NCBI RefSeq assembly: GCF_000422645.1
Contig: NZ_AUGL01000007.1
Coordinates: 1-64,000, forward strand
DNA from: Ferrimonas futtsuensis DSM 18154
GTDB taxonomy: Bacteria > Pseudomonadota > Gammaproteobacteria > Enterobacterales > Shewanellaceae
Reading direction: 5' to 3'
Length of the DNA: 64,000 nucleotides
Positions 40,238-48,673 of this stretch are shown here, piece after piece. Both the position numbers and the translations under genes were made by a program. A model generated the notes under the pieces. That model saw only the letters and a list, made by a program, of their open reading frames with translations, searched no databases and was not told where the DNA came from. Within the stretch, counting starts at the first letter, position 1, and each line of letters starts with the position of its first letter.

Positions 40238-40253
40238 ATGTCTATTCATACAG
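40238..40253. promoter_or_regulatory. Degenerate second LexA box of recN
   Basis: ATGT-N8-ACAG, one base off the LexA consensus, lies one base after box 1 and ends 9 bp before the recN ATG. Multiple LexA boxes are known for E. coli recN. Confidence 0.6.
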
Positions 40254-40262
40254 GAAACTGAG

Positions 40263-41927
40263 ATGCTGAGCCAACTGACGGTCTCCAATTTCGCCATTGT
40301 TAAGTTCCTCGAACTGGAGTTTCGCTCCGGCATGACCACCATCACCGGCGAGACCGGTGCCGGCAAGTCCATCGCCATCGATGCCCTGGGGCTGTGCGTC
40401 GGTGGCCGGGGGGAAGCCGCCATGGTGCGCCCGGGCGCGACCCGCGCCGAGCTGTCTGCCTGCTTTGACATCCGCGCCATTCCCGACGCCGTCCACTGGT
40501 TGAAGGAGAATGAACTGGACGACGAGGACCAGTGCATCCTCAGGCGCAGCATCAGCAGCGAAGGCCGCTCCAAAGCCTGGATCAATGGTCAGCCGGTTCC
40601 TCTGGCTCAACTCAAGGCTCTGGGTCAGATGCTGCTGACCATCCACGGCCAGCATGCCCATCAGGGGTTGCTGCAAAGCCAGACTCAGCAAAACCTGCTG
40701 GACAACTACGCCGCCCATCATGGTCTGCTTGAGGCCTGTGCCAACAACTACCGACGCTGGAAACACCTGGATAATGAACTGGTACGTCTGCGCGACGAGC
40801 AGGAACAGCGCCAGGCCCGACAGCAATTGTTGGAGTATCAGGTTCAGGAGCTGGACGAGTTTGGCCTGGAACCAGGAGAGTTTCAGAATATTGAGGCCGA
40901 ACATAAGCGGTTGGCCAACTGCACCACCCTGATGGAGCAGAGCCAGCGGGCATGCTACCTGCTCAGCGAAGGTGAAGAGGTCAGCGCCCTTTCCCTGCTG
41001 CAGCAAGCCATTGGCGAGGTGGAAACGCTGGCCGGTGAGGATGCCACCCTGTCTCCGACCATGGAACTTCTGCACGAAGGGTTGATTCAGCTGCAAGAGG
41101 GAGCCGCCGAGCTGGATCGCTATCATCAAAGCCTGGAGATGGATCCAGAACGTTTCCATGAGTTGGAAGAGCGGCTTTCCAAGGCCATGACTCTGGCGCG
41201 CAAGCATCAGGTGAAGGCCGTCGACCTGGCCGAATTCCACACTCATCTGGCCGAAGAACTCTCCGCCATAGGCGCAGGTGAGGAGCGCCTCGAACAGCTT
41301 GAGCAGGAGCGCGACCAGGCAAGAGAAGCCTGTGGTCAGTCCGCCCAGCGACTCAGCAAGAGCCGCCAGCGTTATGCCAAGGAGCTGAATAAACAGATCA
41401 CGGCCAACCTCAGGGAACTGGCCCTGCCTCACGCCAAATTCCATATTGAGGTGAACTTCGAGTCACAATCGCTCTCCCCCAGCGGCAGCGACCGGTTGCA
41501 GTTCATGGTTTCAACCAACCCAGGCCAGCCGCTGCAACCTTTAGGCAAAGTGGCCTCAGGGGGGGAACTGTCGCGGATCAGCCTGGCAGTCCAGGTGATC
41601 ACGGCGCGCAAGGTGGCCACCCCAACTCTGATCTTCGATGAAGTGGATGTGGGGATCTCCGGCCCGACCGCCGCCGTGGTGGGACGGATGCTCCGCACCC
41701 TGGGTGAATCCACCCAGGTCTTCTGTGTGACCCACCTGCCTCAGGTGGCGGGCAATGGACATAACCACATGTTCGTCAGCAAATCCACCAAAGGGAAGGC
41801 CACCGAGACCCTGATGATCCCCCTGGCCCAGAACCAGCGCCTGGATGAACTGGCCAGATTGCTGGGCGGCGACAGCATCACGGACGCCACCCTGGCCAAT
41901 GCCAGAGAACTCCTGGTCAAAGAGTAG
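40263..41927 (+). CDS. recN: DNA repair protein RecN
   Basis: 554 residues, like E. coli RecN (553). An SMC-like ATPase recruited to double-strand breaks. Walker A GETGAGKS at 29-36, two central coiled-coil stretches (about 160-370) rich in Glu/Gln/Leu, the ABC signature LGKVASGGELSRISLA and Walker B TLIFDEVDVGISG (about 456-468). An unambiguous LexA box and a second degenerate one precede the gene, so it is SOS-inducible. The ribosome site is AGGAAACTG. Confidence 0.97.
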   Translation: MLSQLTVSNFAIVKFLELEFRSGMTTITGETGAGKSIAIDALGLCVGGRGEAAMVRPGATRAELSACFDIRAIPDAVHWLKENELDDEDQCILRRSISSEGRSKAWINGQPVPLAQLKALGQMLLTIHGQHAHQGLLQSQTQQNLLDNYAAHHGLLEACANNYRRWKHLDNELVRLRDEQEQRQARQQLLEYQVQELDEFGLEPGEFQNIEAEHKRLANCTTLMEQSQRACYLLSEGEEVSALSLLQQAIGEVETLAGEDATLSPTMELLHEGLIQLQEGAAELDRYHQSLEMDPERFHELEERLSKAMTLARKHQVKAVDLAEFHTHLAEELSAIGAGEERLEQLEQERDQAREACGQSAQRLSKSRQRYAKELNKQITANLRELALPHAKFHIEVNFESQSLSPSGSDRLQFMVSTNPGQPLQPLGKVASGGELSRISLAVQVITARKVATPTLIFDEVDVGISGPTAAVVGRMLRTLGESTQVFCVTHLPQVAGNGHNHMFVSKSTKGKATETLMIPLAQNQRLDELARLLGGDSITDATLANARELLVKE

Positions 41928-42230
41928 TCTTCCTCCGAAAACAGCAGGTGCCGGCCCGTCCGGCACCTCGATCCCACTTTTCCCCCTTCATGTGACCCTC
42001 AGCAAACGCGCTTGTGAGTTTTTTAATCAGGTTCGCAAGATCTTCATCTAATAATCTGAGTTTTGCGGATCCAGCCGACGAATATCCGGCTTTTTTAACT
42101 TAGGTAATATTTCCATCATATCTTGCAAACTTTCATAGAAAAGTCTGCGAAATGTCACAAAAACGGGGGAGCCGACGGGTTATTTTGGCCCCAGATAGAA
42201 TTTTAATTTCAAACTTAAAGGAGACAGCCC
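41928..42230. other. 303-bp gap between recN and the alcohol dehydrogenase gene
   Basis: It contains a GC-rich dyad without U-tract (about 41946-41968), a short terminator-like hairpin at 42073-42091, and an AT-rich stretch (42090-42150) that probably holds the dehydrogenase promoter. No coding frame is supported. Confidence 0.55.
42073..42096 (+). terminator. Probable terminator of recN
   Basis: A 5-bp stem AGCCG/CGGCT with a 9-base loop and six T residues, 145 bp after the recN stop. The stem is short, so efficiency is uncertain. Confidence 0.45.
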
Positions 42231-43382
42231 ATGTCCGTAGCGAAGTTTTTTATTCCTTCCGTGAACACTCTGGGCACCGGCGCCGTGGATGCAGCCGCAG
42301 ACGATATTCTCCAGTTGGGCTTCAAGCGCGCCCTGATCGTCACCGATAAGGTGTTGGTTGAGGTAGGCCTGGTTGCTCAAGTGGTAGACAAGCTGGCCAC
42401 TCGTGGCCTGGAGACCGTTGTATTCGATGGTACCCAGCCCAACCCAACCGTGGGTAACGTAAACGATGGTCTGGCTCTGCTGAAAGAGAACGACTGTGAC
42501 TTCGTTATCTCCCTGGGCGGTGGTTCACCACACGACTGTGCCAAGGGTATCGCTCTGGTAGCCGCCAACGGTGGCGACATCCGAGACTACGAAGGTGTCG
42601 ACAAGTCCGCCAAACCTCAGTTGCCTCTGGTGGCCATCAACACCACTGCAGGCACCGCGTCCGAGATGACTCGCTTCTGCATCATCACCGACGAAGATCG
42701 TCACATCAAGATGGCCATTGTGGACAAGAACACCACTCCCATCCTGTCCGTTAACGATCCGCAGCTGATGGTTGGCAAGCCCAAGTCTCTGACTGCCGCT
42801 ACCGGTATGGACGCACTGACCCACGCCGTAGAAGCCTATGTGTCTATCGCTGCCAACCCCATCACCGACGCCTGTGCAGAGAAAGCGATCACCCTGATTG
42901 CCGACAACCTGCGCAACGCGGTTGCCGATGGCACTGACATCGAAGCCCGTGACCAGATGGCCTACGCTCAGTTCCTGGCAGGCATGGCCTTCAACAATGC
43001 CAGCCTGGGTTACGTACACGCCATGGCTCACCAGCTGGGCGGTTTCTACGACCTGCCACACGGCGTATGCAACGCCATCCTGCTGCCTCACGTACAGGCT
43101 TACAACGCCCAGGTTGTTCCAGAGCGTCTGGCCGATGTGGCTCGTTGCATGGGCATCGACACCACCGGCATGACCGCCGCTGACGGTGCCGAAGCGGCCC
43201 TGAACGCCATCCGCGAACTGTCCAAGGACATTGGCATTCCCGCCAACCTGACCGAACTGGGTGTGAAAGAGGAAGATATCCCAACTCTGGCCACCAACGC
43301 ATTGAACGATGCCTGTGGCCTGACTAACCCCAAGCAGGCGACTCACGAGGAGATCAGCGCCATCTTCCGTGGTGCCCTGTAA
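42231..43382 (+). CDS. Iron-containing alcohol dehydrogenase (YiaY/AdhB type)
   Basis: 383 residues, the length of group III alcohol dehydrogenases (E. coli YiaY, Zymomonas ADH II). It oxidises or forms short-chain alcohols with NAD. The nucleotide-binding [27 protein letters not shown], the metal-binding [15 protein letters not shown] and [22 protein letters not shown] are present. Codon use is highly restricted (Ctg, Ggt, Aac, Gaa preference), which suggests strong expression. Ribosome site AAAGGAGAC, strong terminator after it. It sits between recN and bamE, which are adjacent in enterobacteria, so it is a lineage-specific insertion. Confidence 0.93.
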   Translation: MSVAKFFIPSVNTLGTGAVDAAADDILQLGFKRALIVTDKVLVEVGLVAQVVDKLATRGLETVVFDGTQPNPTVGNVNDGLALLKENDCDFVISLGGGSPHDCAKGIALVAANGGDIRDYEGVDKSAKPQLPLVAINTTAGTASEMTRFCIITDEDRHIKMAIVDKNTTPILSVNDPQLMVGKPKSLTAATGMDALTHAVEAYVSIAANPITDACAEKAITLIADNLRNAVADGTDIEARDQMAYAQFLAGMAFNNASLGYVHAMAHQLGGFYDLPHGVCNAILLPHVQAYNAQVVPERLADVARCMGIDTTGMTAADGAEAALNAIRELSKDIGIPANLTELGVKEEDIPTLATNALNDACGLTNPKQATHEEISAIFRGAL

Positions 43383-43409
43383 CAAGGTTATCCGCTTAGT
43401 GTGCAATCC

Positions 43410-43430
43410 AAGGCCGGCTTAGCCGGCCTT
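43410..43430 (+). terminator. Rho-independent terminator of the alcohol dehydrogenase gene
   Basis: A perfect stem AAGGCCGGCT/AGCCGGCCTT followed by seven T residues, 28 bp past the stop. Confidence 0.9.
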
Positions 43431-43562
43431 TTTTTGTCTTAGTCTCGCCCGAGTACGGGGAACCTCCTACGAGTCGGACAGTCCTAGTGGTATTGAATTT
43501 CCCTTTCTCCCCCGGGCTGGGGTATTATCGCGTTTCACTTACAGGGGATAACGATTAACAGC

Positions 43563-43937
43563 ATGAAGCAGTGTAAGATTTGGTTGGCCGCGGCCCTGAC
43601 CGCAGCAACCCTCAGCGGGTGTTCGGTGTTTGACAGCCTGGTGTACAAGATCGACATTCCTCAAGGCAACTTCATCGAGCAGTCTCAGGTAGAGAAGCTG
43701 AGAGTTGCCATGACTCGAGAGCAGGTGGAGTTCATTCTGGGCCGTCCTGTATTGCGTGACTCCTTTGCCGATAACACCTGGTACTACGTCTACCAGTTCA
43801 AGAGTGGTCGCACCAATGAGATCACTCGCAAAGAACTCGTCATCAAGTTTGAACAGGACAAGGTCGCCTCGGTGAGCGGTGATTACACTCTGTCGGAGCT
43901 GTTCGATACGCCGCTGAGCGTGTCAGGTCCTAAGTAA
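43563..43937 (+). CDS. bamE: Outer membrane assembly lipoprotein BamE (SmpA)
   Basis: 124 residues. Lipobox TLSGC with the lipidated Cys at residue 20. BamE is the small stabilising lipoprotein of the BAM complex that inserts beta-barrels in the outer membrane. Family motifs: YKIDIPQGNFIEQSQVEKLRVAMTREQVEFILGRPVL and DNTWYYVYQFKSG. It is followed by a strong terminator and convergent rnfH, as in E. coli. Confidence 0.96.
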   Translation: MKQCKIWLAAALTAATLSGCSVFDSLVYKIDIPQGNFIEQSQVEKLRVAMTREQVEFILGRPVLRDSFADNTWYYVYQFKSGRTNEITRKELVIKFEQDKVASVSGDYTLSELFDTPLSVSGPK

Positions 43938-43942
43938 GAAAA

Positions 43943-43966
43943 AAGCCGGCACCGCCGGCTTTTTTG
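43943..43966 (+). terminator. Rho-independent terminator of bamE
   Basis: A stem AAGCCGGC/GCCGGCTT with an ACC loop and a T-run, 6 bp past the stop. Confidence 0.88.
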
Positions 43967-44112
43967 ATCCTTCCCCTGGCGCCTGCCCCCAAAGACATCG
44001 AGCAAGACCCGCCATCATTAACACGCACTAGCCTGCTCGGATGCGGTTACCGGATCTCATTGGACAAATGCTATCTATTCCGGCCCTTTTCTAGCACCGT
44101 AAACAGAATAGA

Positions 44113-44138
44113 AAACGGGCTCCAATAGGAGCCCGTTT
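44113..44138 (-). terminator. Terminator of ratA-rnfH
   Basis: A perfect hairpin AAACGGGCTCC/GGAGCCCGTTT with a 4-base loop, followed by TCTATTC on the minus strand. It lies 17 bp past the rnfH stop. Confidence 0.82.
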
Positions 44139-44154
44139 CACTTTGCAAGACGAC

Positions 44155-44451
44155 TCATTCGGCCTTGGCTTTGGCCTGTTCGGCCCGGCGCTTACGCACC
44201 TCTTTGGGGTCTGCAATCAGGGGGCGGTAGATCTCGATTCGCTCACCGGGCTTCACCTCATAGTCCAGCTTCACCTGACGGCTGAATACCCCGACCTTGT
44301 TCTTGGCAAGATCGATGTCAGGATGCCTCGACAGTATGCCACTGGCCTGGATCAGTGCCTCGGCACTGTTGCCCGGTTCGGCGGCGACCTTGACCACAGT
44401 CGCTCCTTGCGGCAAGGCGTACACCACCTCAACCTGAAAACTCTTAGCCAC
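44155..44451 (-). CDS. rnfH: RnfH family protein (UPF0125)
   Basis: 98 residues with a beta-grasp (ubiquitin-like) pattern. Family signatures: VEVVYALP, IDLAKNKVGVFSRQVKL, and GERIEIYRPLIADPKEVRKRRAEQ. The function is poorly known; it is paired with ratA in gammaproteobacteria. The GTG start at 44451 overlaps the ratA stop by 8 bases and has a perfect AAGGAGG site, so it beats an in-frame ATG six codons upstream. The C-terminal tail is Ala/Lys-rich. Confidence 0.92.
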   Translation of the reverse strand: MAKSFQVEVVYALPQGATVVKVAAEPGNSAEALIQASGILSRHPDIDLAKNKVGVFSRQVKLDYEVKPGERIEIYRPLIADPKEVRKRRAEQAKAKAE

Positions 44452-44878
44452 GGTAGACCTCCTTGGCACGCTCGGAGAACGCCATCACCATATTTTGGGC
44501 CAGATCATTGAACACTTTACCGAAGGCCTTTTGAGTTACCGGGTTATTGAACTCAAAATCCAAACAGAGCTCCACCTTACAGGCCGCTTCGGTGAGCGCC
44601 TTAAAACTCCAGGTCCCTTTCAGGGCCTGAAAAGGCCCCTCTTTCAGGCTCATGGTGATCACCTGTGGTGCCTGTAGGCTGTTTACCGTGGTAAAACTCT
44701 GAGCAATCCCGGCCTTTTTGACTGAGACAGTGGCCACCATCTCCTCTTCGGTATGGCTATGGACCTCTCCGCCTACGCAACCAGGCAGAAACTGCGGATA
44801 TGACGCCACGTCATTGACCAGGTCATACATCTGCTGCGCACTGAAGCGGACCAGGGCGCTGCGGTTTATCTGCGGCAT
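44444..44878 (-). CDS. ratA: Ribosome association toxin RatA (START/polyketide cyclase-like fold)
   Basis: 144 residues, like E. coli RatA (YfjG). The family has a START/Bet v1-like fold and is related to coenzyme Q-binding Coq10; in E. coli it is reported to block 70S formation. Motifs visible: RSALVRFSAQQMYDLVNDVASYPQFLPGC and the C-terminal FGKVFNDLAQNMVMAFSERAKEVY. Start ATG 44878 has a GGGAGAG site. A ubiquinone-related role is an alternative to toxin. It is divergent from smpB with only 94 bp between. Confidence 0.93.
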   Translation of the reverse strand: MPQINRSALVRFSAQQMYDLVNDVASYPQFLPGCVGGEVHSHTEEEMVATVSVKKAGIAQSFTTVNSLQAPQVITMSLKEGPFQALKGTWSFKALTEAACKVELCLDFEFNNPVTQKAFGKVFNDLAQNMVMAFSERAKEVYRG

Positions 44879-44958
44879 CGACTCACTCTCCCAACTACAA
44901 TTCCCGGGCATTGTAACAATCCCTTGCCCAAGGTCATACCAAATCTACGGCAGACAGG

Positions 44959-44964
44959 TATAAT
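44959..44964 (+). promoter_or_regulatory. Perfect -10 element directly ahead of smpB
   Basis: TATAAT occurs only 8 bp before the smpB ATG. Seventeen bases upstream the -35 region is weak (ATACCA). If used, transcription would begin at or within two bases of the ATG, giving a leaderless or nearly leaderless mRNA. Confidence 0.45.
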
Positions 44965-44972
44965 ACGCCGCT

Positions 44973-45461
44973 ATGGCTAAGAAAAGTTCTAAAAAATCCA
45001 AGCCCACCTCCTCGACCATCGCCCTGAACAAGAAGGCGCGCCACGAGTACCACATCGAGGAGAAGATTGAGGCGGGTCTGTCCCTGATGGGATGGGAAGT
45101 GAAATCCCTTCGCGAAGGCAAAGTAAACCTCACCGAAGGCTTTATTCAGATTAAAGATGGCGAAGCCTACCTTCACGGCGTCACCATTACTCCCCTGAAC
45201 ACCGCCTCCACCCACGTGGTGGCCGATCCCCTGCGCCTGCGTAAGCTGTTGCTTAAGCGCCGGGAGTTGGATCGCCTGATTGGCTTGGTGGAGCGCCAGG
45301 GCTACAGCATGATCCCCACCGCCCTCTATTGGAAGAAGGCCTGGGTGAAGCTGGAGTTCGGGCTGGGTAAGGGTAAGAAACAGCATGACAAGCGTGATGA
45401 TGCCAAACAGCGTGACTGGGACCGCGAAAAAGCCCGGGTCATGAAGGGATCCAAGCGCTGA
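44973..45461 (+). CDS. smpB: SsrA-binding protein SmpB
   Basis: 162 residues, near E. coli SmpB (160). It binds tmRNA and brings it to stalled ribosomes in trans-translation. The OB-fold core contains [53 protein letters not shown] and [24 protein letters not shown]. The basic C-terminal tail follows. No good ribosome site is visible; see the -10 element just upstream. tmRNA follows 66 bp downstream. Confidence 0.97.
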   Translation: MAKKSSKKSKPTSSTIALNKKARHEYHIEEKIEAGLSLMGWEVKSLREGKVNLTEGFIQIKDGEAYLHGVTITPLNTASTHVVADPLRLRKLLLKRRELDRLIGLVERQGYSMIPTALYWKKAWVKLEFGLGKGKKQHDKRDDAKQRDWDREKARVMKGSKR

Positions 45462-45472
45462 TCGCCTAATGC

Positions 45473-45507
45473 TTATCCACACTGGTCTTGGCGTCCTTTG
45501 TGGATAA
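45473..45507. promoter_or_regulatory. Pair of inverted perfect DnaA boxes over the tmRNA promoter
   Basis: TTATCCACA at 45473-45481 and its exact reverse complement TGTGGATAA at 45499-45507 bracket the -35 hexamer of ssrA. The 9-mer is the high-affinity consensus DnaA box. The dyad spacing is 17 bp. Whether DnaA binds here is inference; a stem-loop role at the end of the smpB mRNA is the alternative. Confidence 0.6.
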
Positions 45508-45517
45508 ATGGTATAGT
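45488..45517 (+). promoter_or_regulatory. Sigma-70 promoter of ssrA
   Basis: TTGGCG, an 18-bp spacer, then TATAGT, with the mature tmRNA 5' end 11 bp further on. The arrangement suits a stable-RNA promoter between smpB and ssrA. Confidence 0.7.
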
Positions 45518-45527
45518 AGTCCTACCT

Positions 45528-45890
45528 GGGGTCGATTTTGGATTCGACGGGATTCTCGAAACCCAAGGTGCATGCCGAGGTGCGGTTGGCCTCGTAAAAA
45601 AGCCGCATTTTAATAGTCGCAAACGACGAAACTTACGCAATCGCCGCCTAATAAGCGGTAAGATCGCCTACCTCCAATCCCCCGCCTATTGGGAAAGGAT
45701 CAAGGTAGTCAAGCCATATAGGATCGCGCGGCGTCTTCTCCAGTAGACAAAGCGTTAAACTCAATCTGGATCGCCCAGGTGAAGCCTGCCGCTCGGCGCC
45801 ACTATGGGTTAACTAAAAGAGCCGGCTAAGCATGTAGGACCGAGGATGTAGGTTTTTCGGACGGGGGTTCAACTCCCCCCGACTCCACCA
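45528..45890 (+). ncRNA. ssrA: Transfer-messenger RNA (tmRNA)
   Basis: About 363 nt with encoded CCA. The 5' GGGGTCGATTTTGGATTCGACGGG and the 3' GGGGGTTCAACTCCCCCCGACTCCACCA form the tRNA-like domain, with a 7-bp acceptor stem and T-arm. The resume region TAGTC-GCAAACGAC leads the tag reading frame 45619-45648, encoding ANDETYAIAA followed by TAATAA. Several pseudoknot-like segments follow. It rescues stalled ribosomes with SmpB and tags the nascent chain for ClpXP and FtsH. It ends at a terminator 10 bp after CCA. Confidence 0.98.
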
Positions 45891-45900
45891 AACATCATTA

Positions 45901-45927
45901 AAAGCCCACCGCAAGGTGGGCTTTTTT
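45901..45927. terminator. Terminator of ssrA, also facing the P-type ATPase gene
   Basis: A stem AAAGCCCACC/GGTGGGCTTT with a GCAA loop and six T residues on the plus strand; the minus strand carries a shorter T-tract. It separates convergent genes. Confidence 0.88.
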
Positions 45928-45943
45928 GTACCTGAACGATGCG

Positions 45944-48673
45944 CTATCGCTGACGCCAGAGCAACCACCCCTTGTGCAGTTCCATCACCACTAACAGAAG
46001 CAACGCCGCCAGCAGCAGTGATGTCCATTGATCCAGGGTGACCGGCGCCGTCTGCAGAATCCCGGCAAGCCAGGGAGCATGCATGGCCCACAGATGCACC
46101 AGTTGGGCTGCCAGGGTACCAAACACCAACAGCGGGTTACCCAGGAGGGGGTGACGGAACAGAGATAAGGTCTCAGAACGGCTGTTGAACACCTGTACAT
46201 TCTCGAACAAGACCATCATCAGCAAAGTCAGGTTGCGCGCCTCATCCAGACTGGCCCCCAAGGCCAGCTGCCACTGGAACAGCAGGAAGGCCATGGGCCC
46301 TATGGTGAGCGCCGACAGAATAACCCGCTCCAGCATCAGCCGGTTAAAGATGGTTTCCTGCGGCTCCCTCGGTGGGCGTTTCAACTCGTTGCCCTCCGCC
46401 GGCTCAAACGCCAGGGCGACGTCCTGAATGCCGTTGGTGACCAGATTCAGCCACAGCAGTTGCACCGCAGTCAGGGGCAAAGGCAACCCGGTAAGCAGAG
46501 CCAGGGTAAAGAGTACCAGCTCGGCAGCAGCGGTGGAGATCAGCAGGAATACCACTTTACGCACATTGGCGTAAGCCACCCGTCCCTCCTCGACGCCCGC
46601 CAGTATGGAGCTGAAGTTGTCGTCGGTGACGATAAGATCGCTGGTCTCCTTGGCCACCTCGGTGCCACTTTTGCCCATGGCCACACCCACCTGGGCCGCC
46701 TTAAGAGCAGGAGAGTCGTTTGCCCCATCGCCACTGACGGCCACAAAGTGGCCCAACCGCTGCAGCGAGTGGACGATGTCCAGCTTCTGTACCGGCTCCA
46801 CCCGGGCAAACACCCGTCCCCGGTCGACGATGGCGTCCACGGCCTGCGCCCCGCCTGCTTGCCTCAGTGATTCACCGGTCACAATTTCATCGGCCCGTTC
46901 GGCCAACTCCAGGTTTCTCGCCACTGCCAGGGCGGTAATGGGGTGATCCCCGGTGACCATCACCACTCGGATCCCCGCCCTCTTGCAGTCAGCCACCGCC
47001 TGGGCAGACTCAGGCCTGAGAGGATCCACCATCCCCACCAGTCCCAGCAGGGTCAGCTGTTTCAAGCCGGCATGCTCCAGCTCACCATCGCTGTGCAGCT
47101 GCGACGGCGCTGTTCCCTCCGCCACCGCCAACATGCGAAAACTCTCCGAGGCCAATGATTCCGCCACCCTGCGCAGCTCCTCTTCTTCCAGAGGCACCTC
47201 CCCTTCCGAAGTCGCCATGGTGGCGCACATAGGCAATATCCGCTCCGGCGCCCCCTTTACCGACACCTGAACCCGGTCACCGCAGCGGTTAGCGCTGGCA
47301 CAGAACATCCTCTCAGACTCAAACGGCAGACTGGCCAACTCCGGGCATTGCCCAAGCAGGGCTTCCTTCACCAACCCCAGCTTCTTGCCCATCACCAACA
47401 GAGCCACATCCACGGCATCCCCCTGCCCCTGCCAACTGCCATTGTGATGGAGAAGATGCGCTGGGTTGCACAGCAGCGCCGCCCTCGCCAGACGCTGCAA
47501 CCTCTGCTGTTGGTTTTCGGTCAATGATTCTTCACCTTCAACCCTCCCCGTCGGTTCCAGCCCCTCACCGCTGACCGTCAGGATCTTATCTCCGGGCAGC
47601 ACCACCCTTTTGACCGTCAGACGATTGACCGTCAAAGTACCGGTTTTATCGGAGGCGATGCAGGTGCAGGAGCCCAGTGCCTCAACGGAGATCAGGCGGC
47701 GAACGATCACCTGGCGCTTTGCCATCCTCCCCTGACCTATGGCCAGTGCCACCGTCAGCGCCACAGGCAAACCTTCAGGAATCACCGACACAGCCAGAGC
47801 CACAGCCAAGAGGATAATCTCCATAAGACCGGCGCCTTGATAGAGCGCCACCAGGGCCATCAGGCTCACCGCTCCGCCCACCATTAAGGCCACCCGGCGA
47901 ACGAAGGTATCCATCCGCACCAGCAGAGGCACCTTGGCCTCGGGATCCCTCATCACCTGAGCGGCAATGCCGCCCAGTTGGGTCGCCATTCCGGTTGCCA
48001 CCACCACACCTGTCGCCCGGCCTCTCCCCATCAGGGTACCGGCAAACGCCATATTGCTGCGGTCACCCAGGGCGGTATCGATAGGAAGAGTGTTGTCGTG
48101 GCGCTTGGTCACCGGCAAGGACTCACCGGTCAACAGGGATTCATCGATGGCGGCATCATGGCAACTGACAAACCTCAAGTCTGCAGGAATCTTGTCTCCA
48201 GACTCCAACAGCACCATATCCCCCGGCACCAATTCATCCGCATCCAAGTCATAGGGTTCACCACTTCTGAGCACTCTGGCCCGAGTGCCCACGACCCGCT
48301 GCAGGGCTTCTGTCGCCCGCTGGGCAGAATACTCCTGAACGGTGCCGATGACGGCGTTGATCAGCAGGATGGCTCCGATGAACAGGGCATCGGTAACCTC
48401 ATGGGTCACCAATGACAACACGGCCGCCAGCATCAGGATATAGATAAGTGGACTCTTGAATTGCCTGAGAAATATCTCTAGCACCCCAAGGGCTGGGGGT
48501 TTGGGCAGGCGATTCGGTCCAAAGAGGCTCCGCCTTCGTGTAACTTCATCGGCATTCAGCCCGGAAGGGGAGCTACCGAGCCGGGTAAGCAGCACCTGAC
48601 TCTCCTCTGCCCAAGGTCTCCCCTGTTCAAAGCCTGCAGGACACTCACTTGTTCTGGCTCGGTTAACATTCAT
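45944..48673 (-). CDS. P-type cation-transporting ATPase (P2A, Ca2+-ATPase-like)
   Basis: 909 residues. An N-terminal cation-ATPase domain (about 20-85) precedes ten expected membrane segments. The actuator loop has TGES in LLTGESLPV. Membrane segment 4 carries PEGLP in VIPEGLPVALTVALAIG. The phosphorylation site is DKTGTLT with Asp342. The hinge is GDGANDSPALKAAQVGVAMG. Segment 6 reads WLNLVTNGIQDVALAFEP, typical of the SERCA/PMR1-like bacterial group rather than heavy-metal ATPases. Likely exports Ca2+ or another divalent cation at the inner membrane; the ion cannot be decided. A single-gene unit convergent with ssrA. Confidence 0.92.
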   Translation of the reverse strand: MNVNRARTSECPAGFEQGRPWAEESQVLLTRLGSSPSGLNADEVTRRRSLFGPNRLPKPPALGVLEIFLRQFKSPLIYILMLAAVLSLVTHEVTDALFIGAILLINAVIGTVQEYSAQRATEALQRVVGTRARVLRSGEPYDLDADELVPGDMVLLESGDKIPADLRFVSCHDAAIDESLLTGESLPVTKRHDNTLPIDTALGDRSNMAFAGTLMGRGRATGVVVATGMATQLGGIAAQVMRDPEAKVPLLVRMDTFVRRVALMVGGAVSLMALVALYQGAGLMEIILLAVALAVSVIPEGLPVALTVALAIGQGRMAKRQVIVRRLISVEALGSCTCIASDKTGTLTVNRLTVKRVVLPGDKILTVSGEGLEPTGRVEGEESLTENQQQRLQRLARAALLCNPAHLLHHNGSWQGQGDAVDVALLVMGKKLGLVKEALLGQCPELASLPFESERMFCASANRCGDRVQVSVKGAPERILPMCATMATSEGEVPLEEEELRRVAESLASESFRMLAVAEGTAPSQLHSDGELEHAGLKQLTLLGLVGMVDPLRPESAQAVADCKRAGIRVVMVTGDHPITALAVARNLELAERADEIVTGESLRQAGGAQAVDAIVDRGRVFARVEPVQKLDIVHSLQRLGHFVAVSGDGANDSPALKAAQVGVAMGKSGTEVAKETSDLIVTDDNFSSILAGVEEGRVAYANVRKVVFLLISTAAAELVLFTLALLTGLPLPLTAVQLLWLNLVTNGIQDVALAFEPAEGNELKRPPREPQETIFNRLMLERVILSALTIGPMAFLLFQWQLALGASLDEARNLTLLMMVLFENVQVFNSRSETLSLFRHPLLGNPLLVFGTLAAQLVHLWAMHAPWLAGILQTAPVTLDQWTSLLLAALLLLVVMELHKGWLLWRQR

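Noticed and set aside
41946-41968. GC-rich dyad after recN as a terminator
   Set aside because: A good stem but no T-tract follows. The hairpin at 42073-42091 is the better candidate.
42140-42180. CRP-like site upstream of the alcohol dehydrogenase
   Set aside because: TGCGA and TCACA half-sites are present but spaced by 4 rather than 6 bases.
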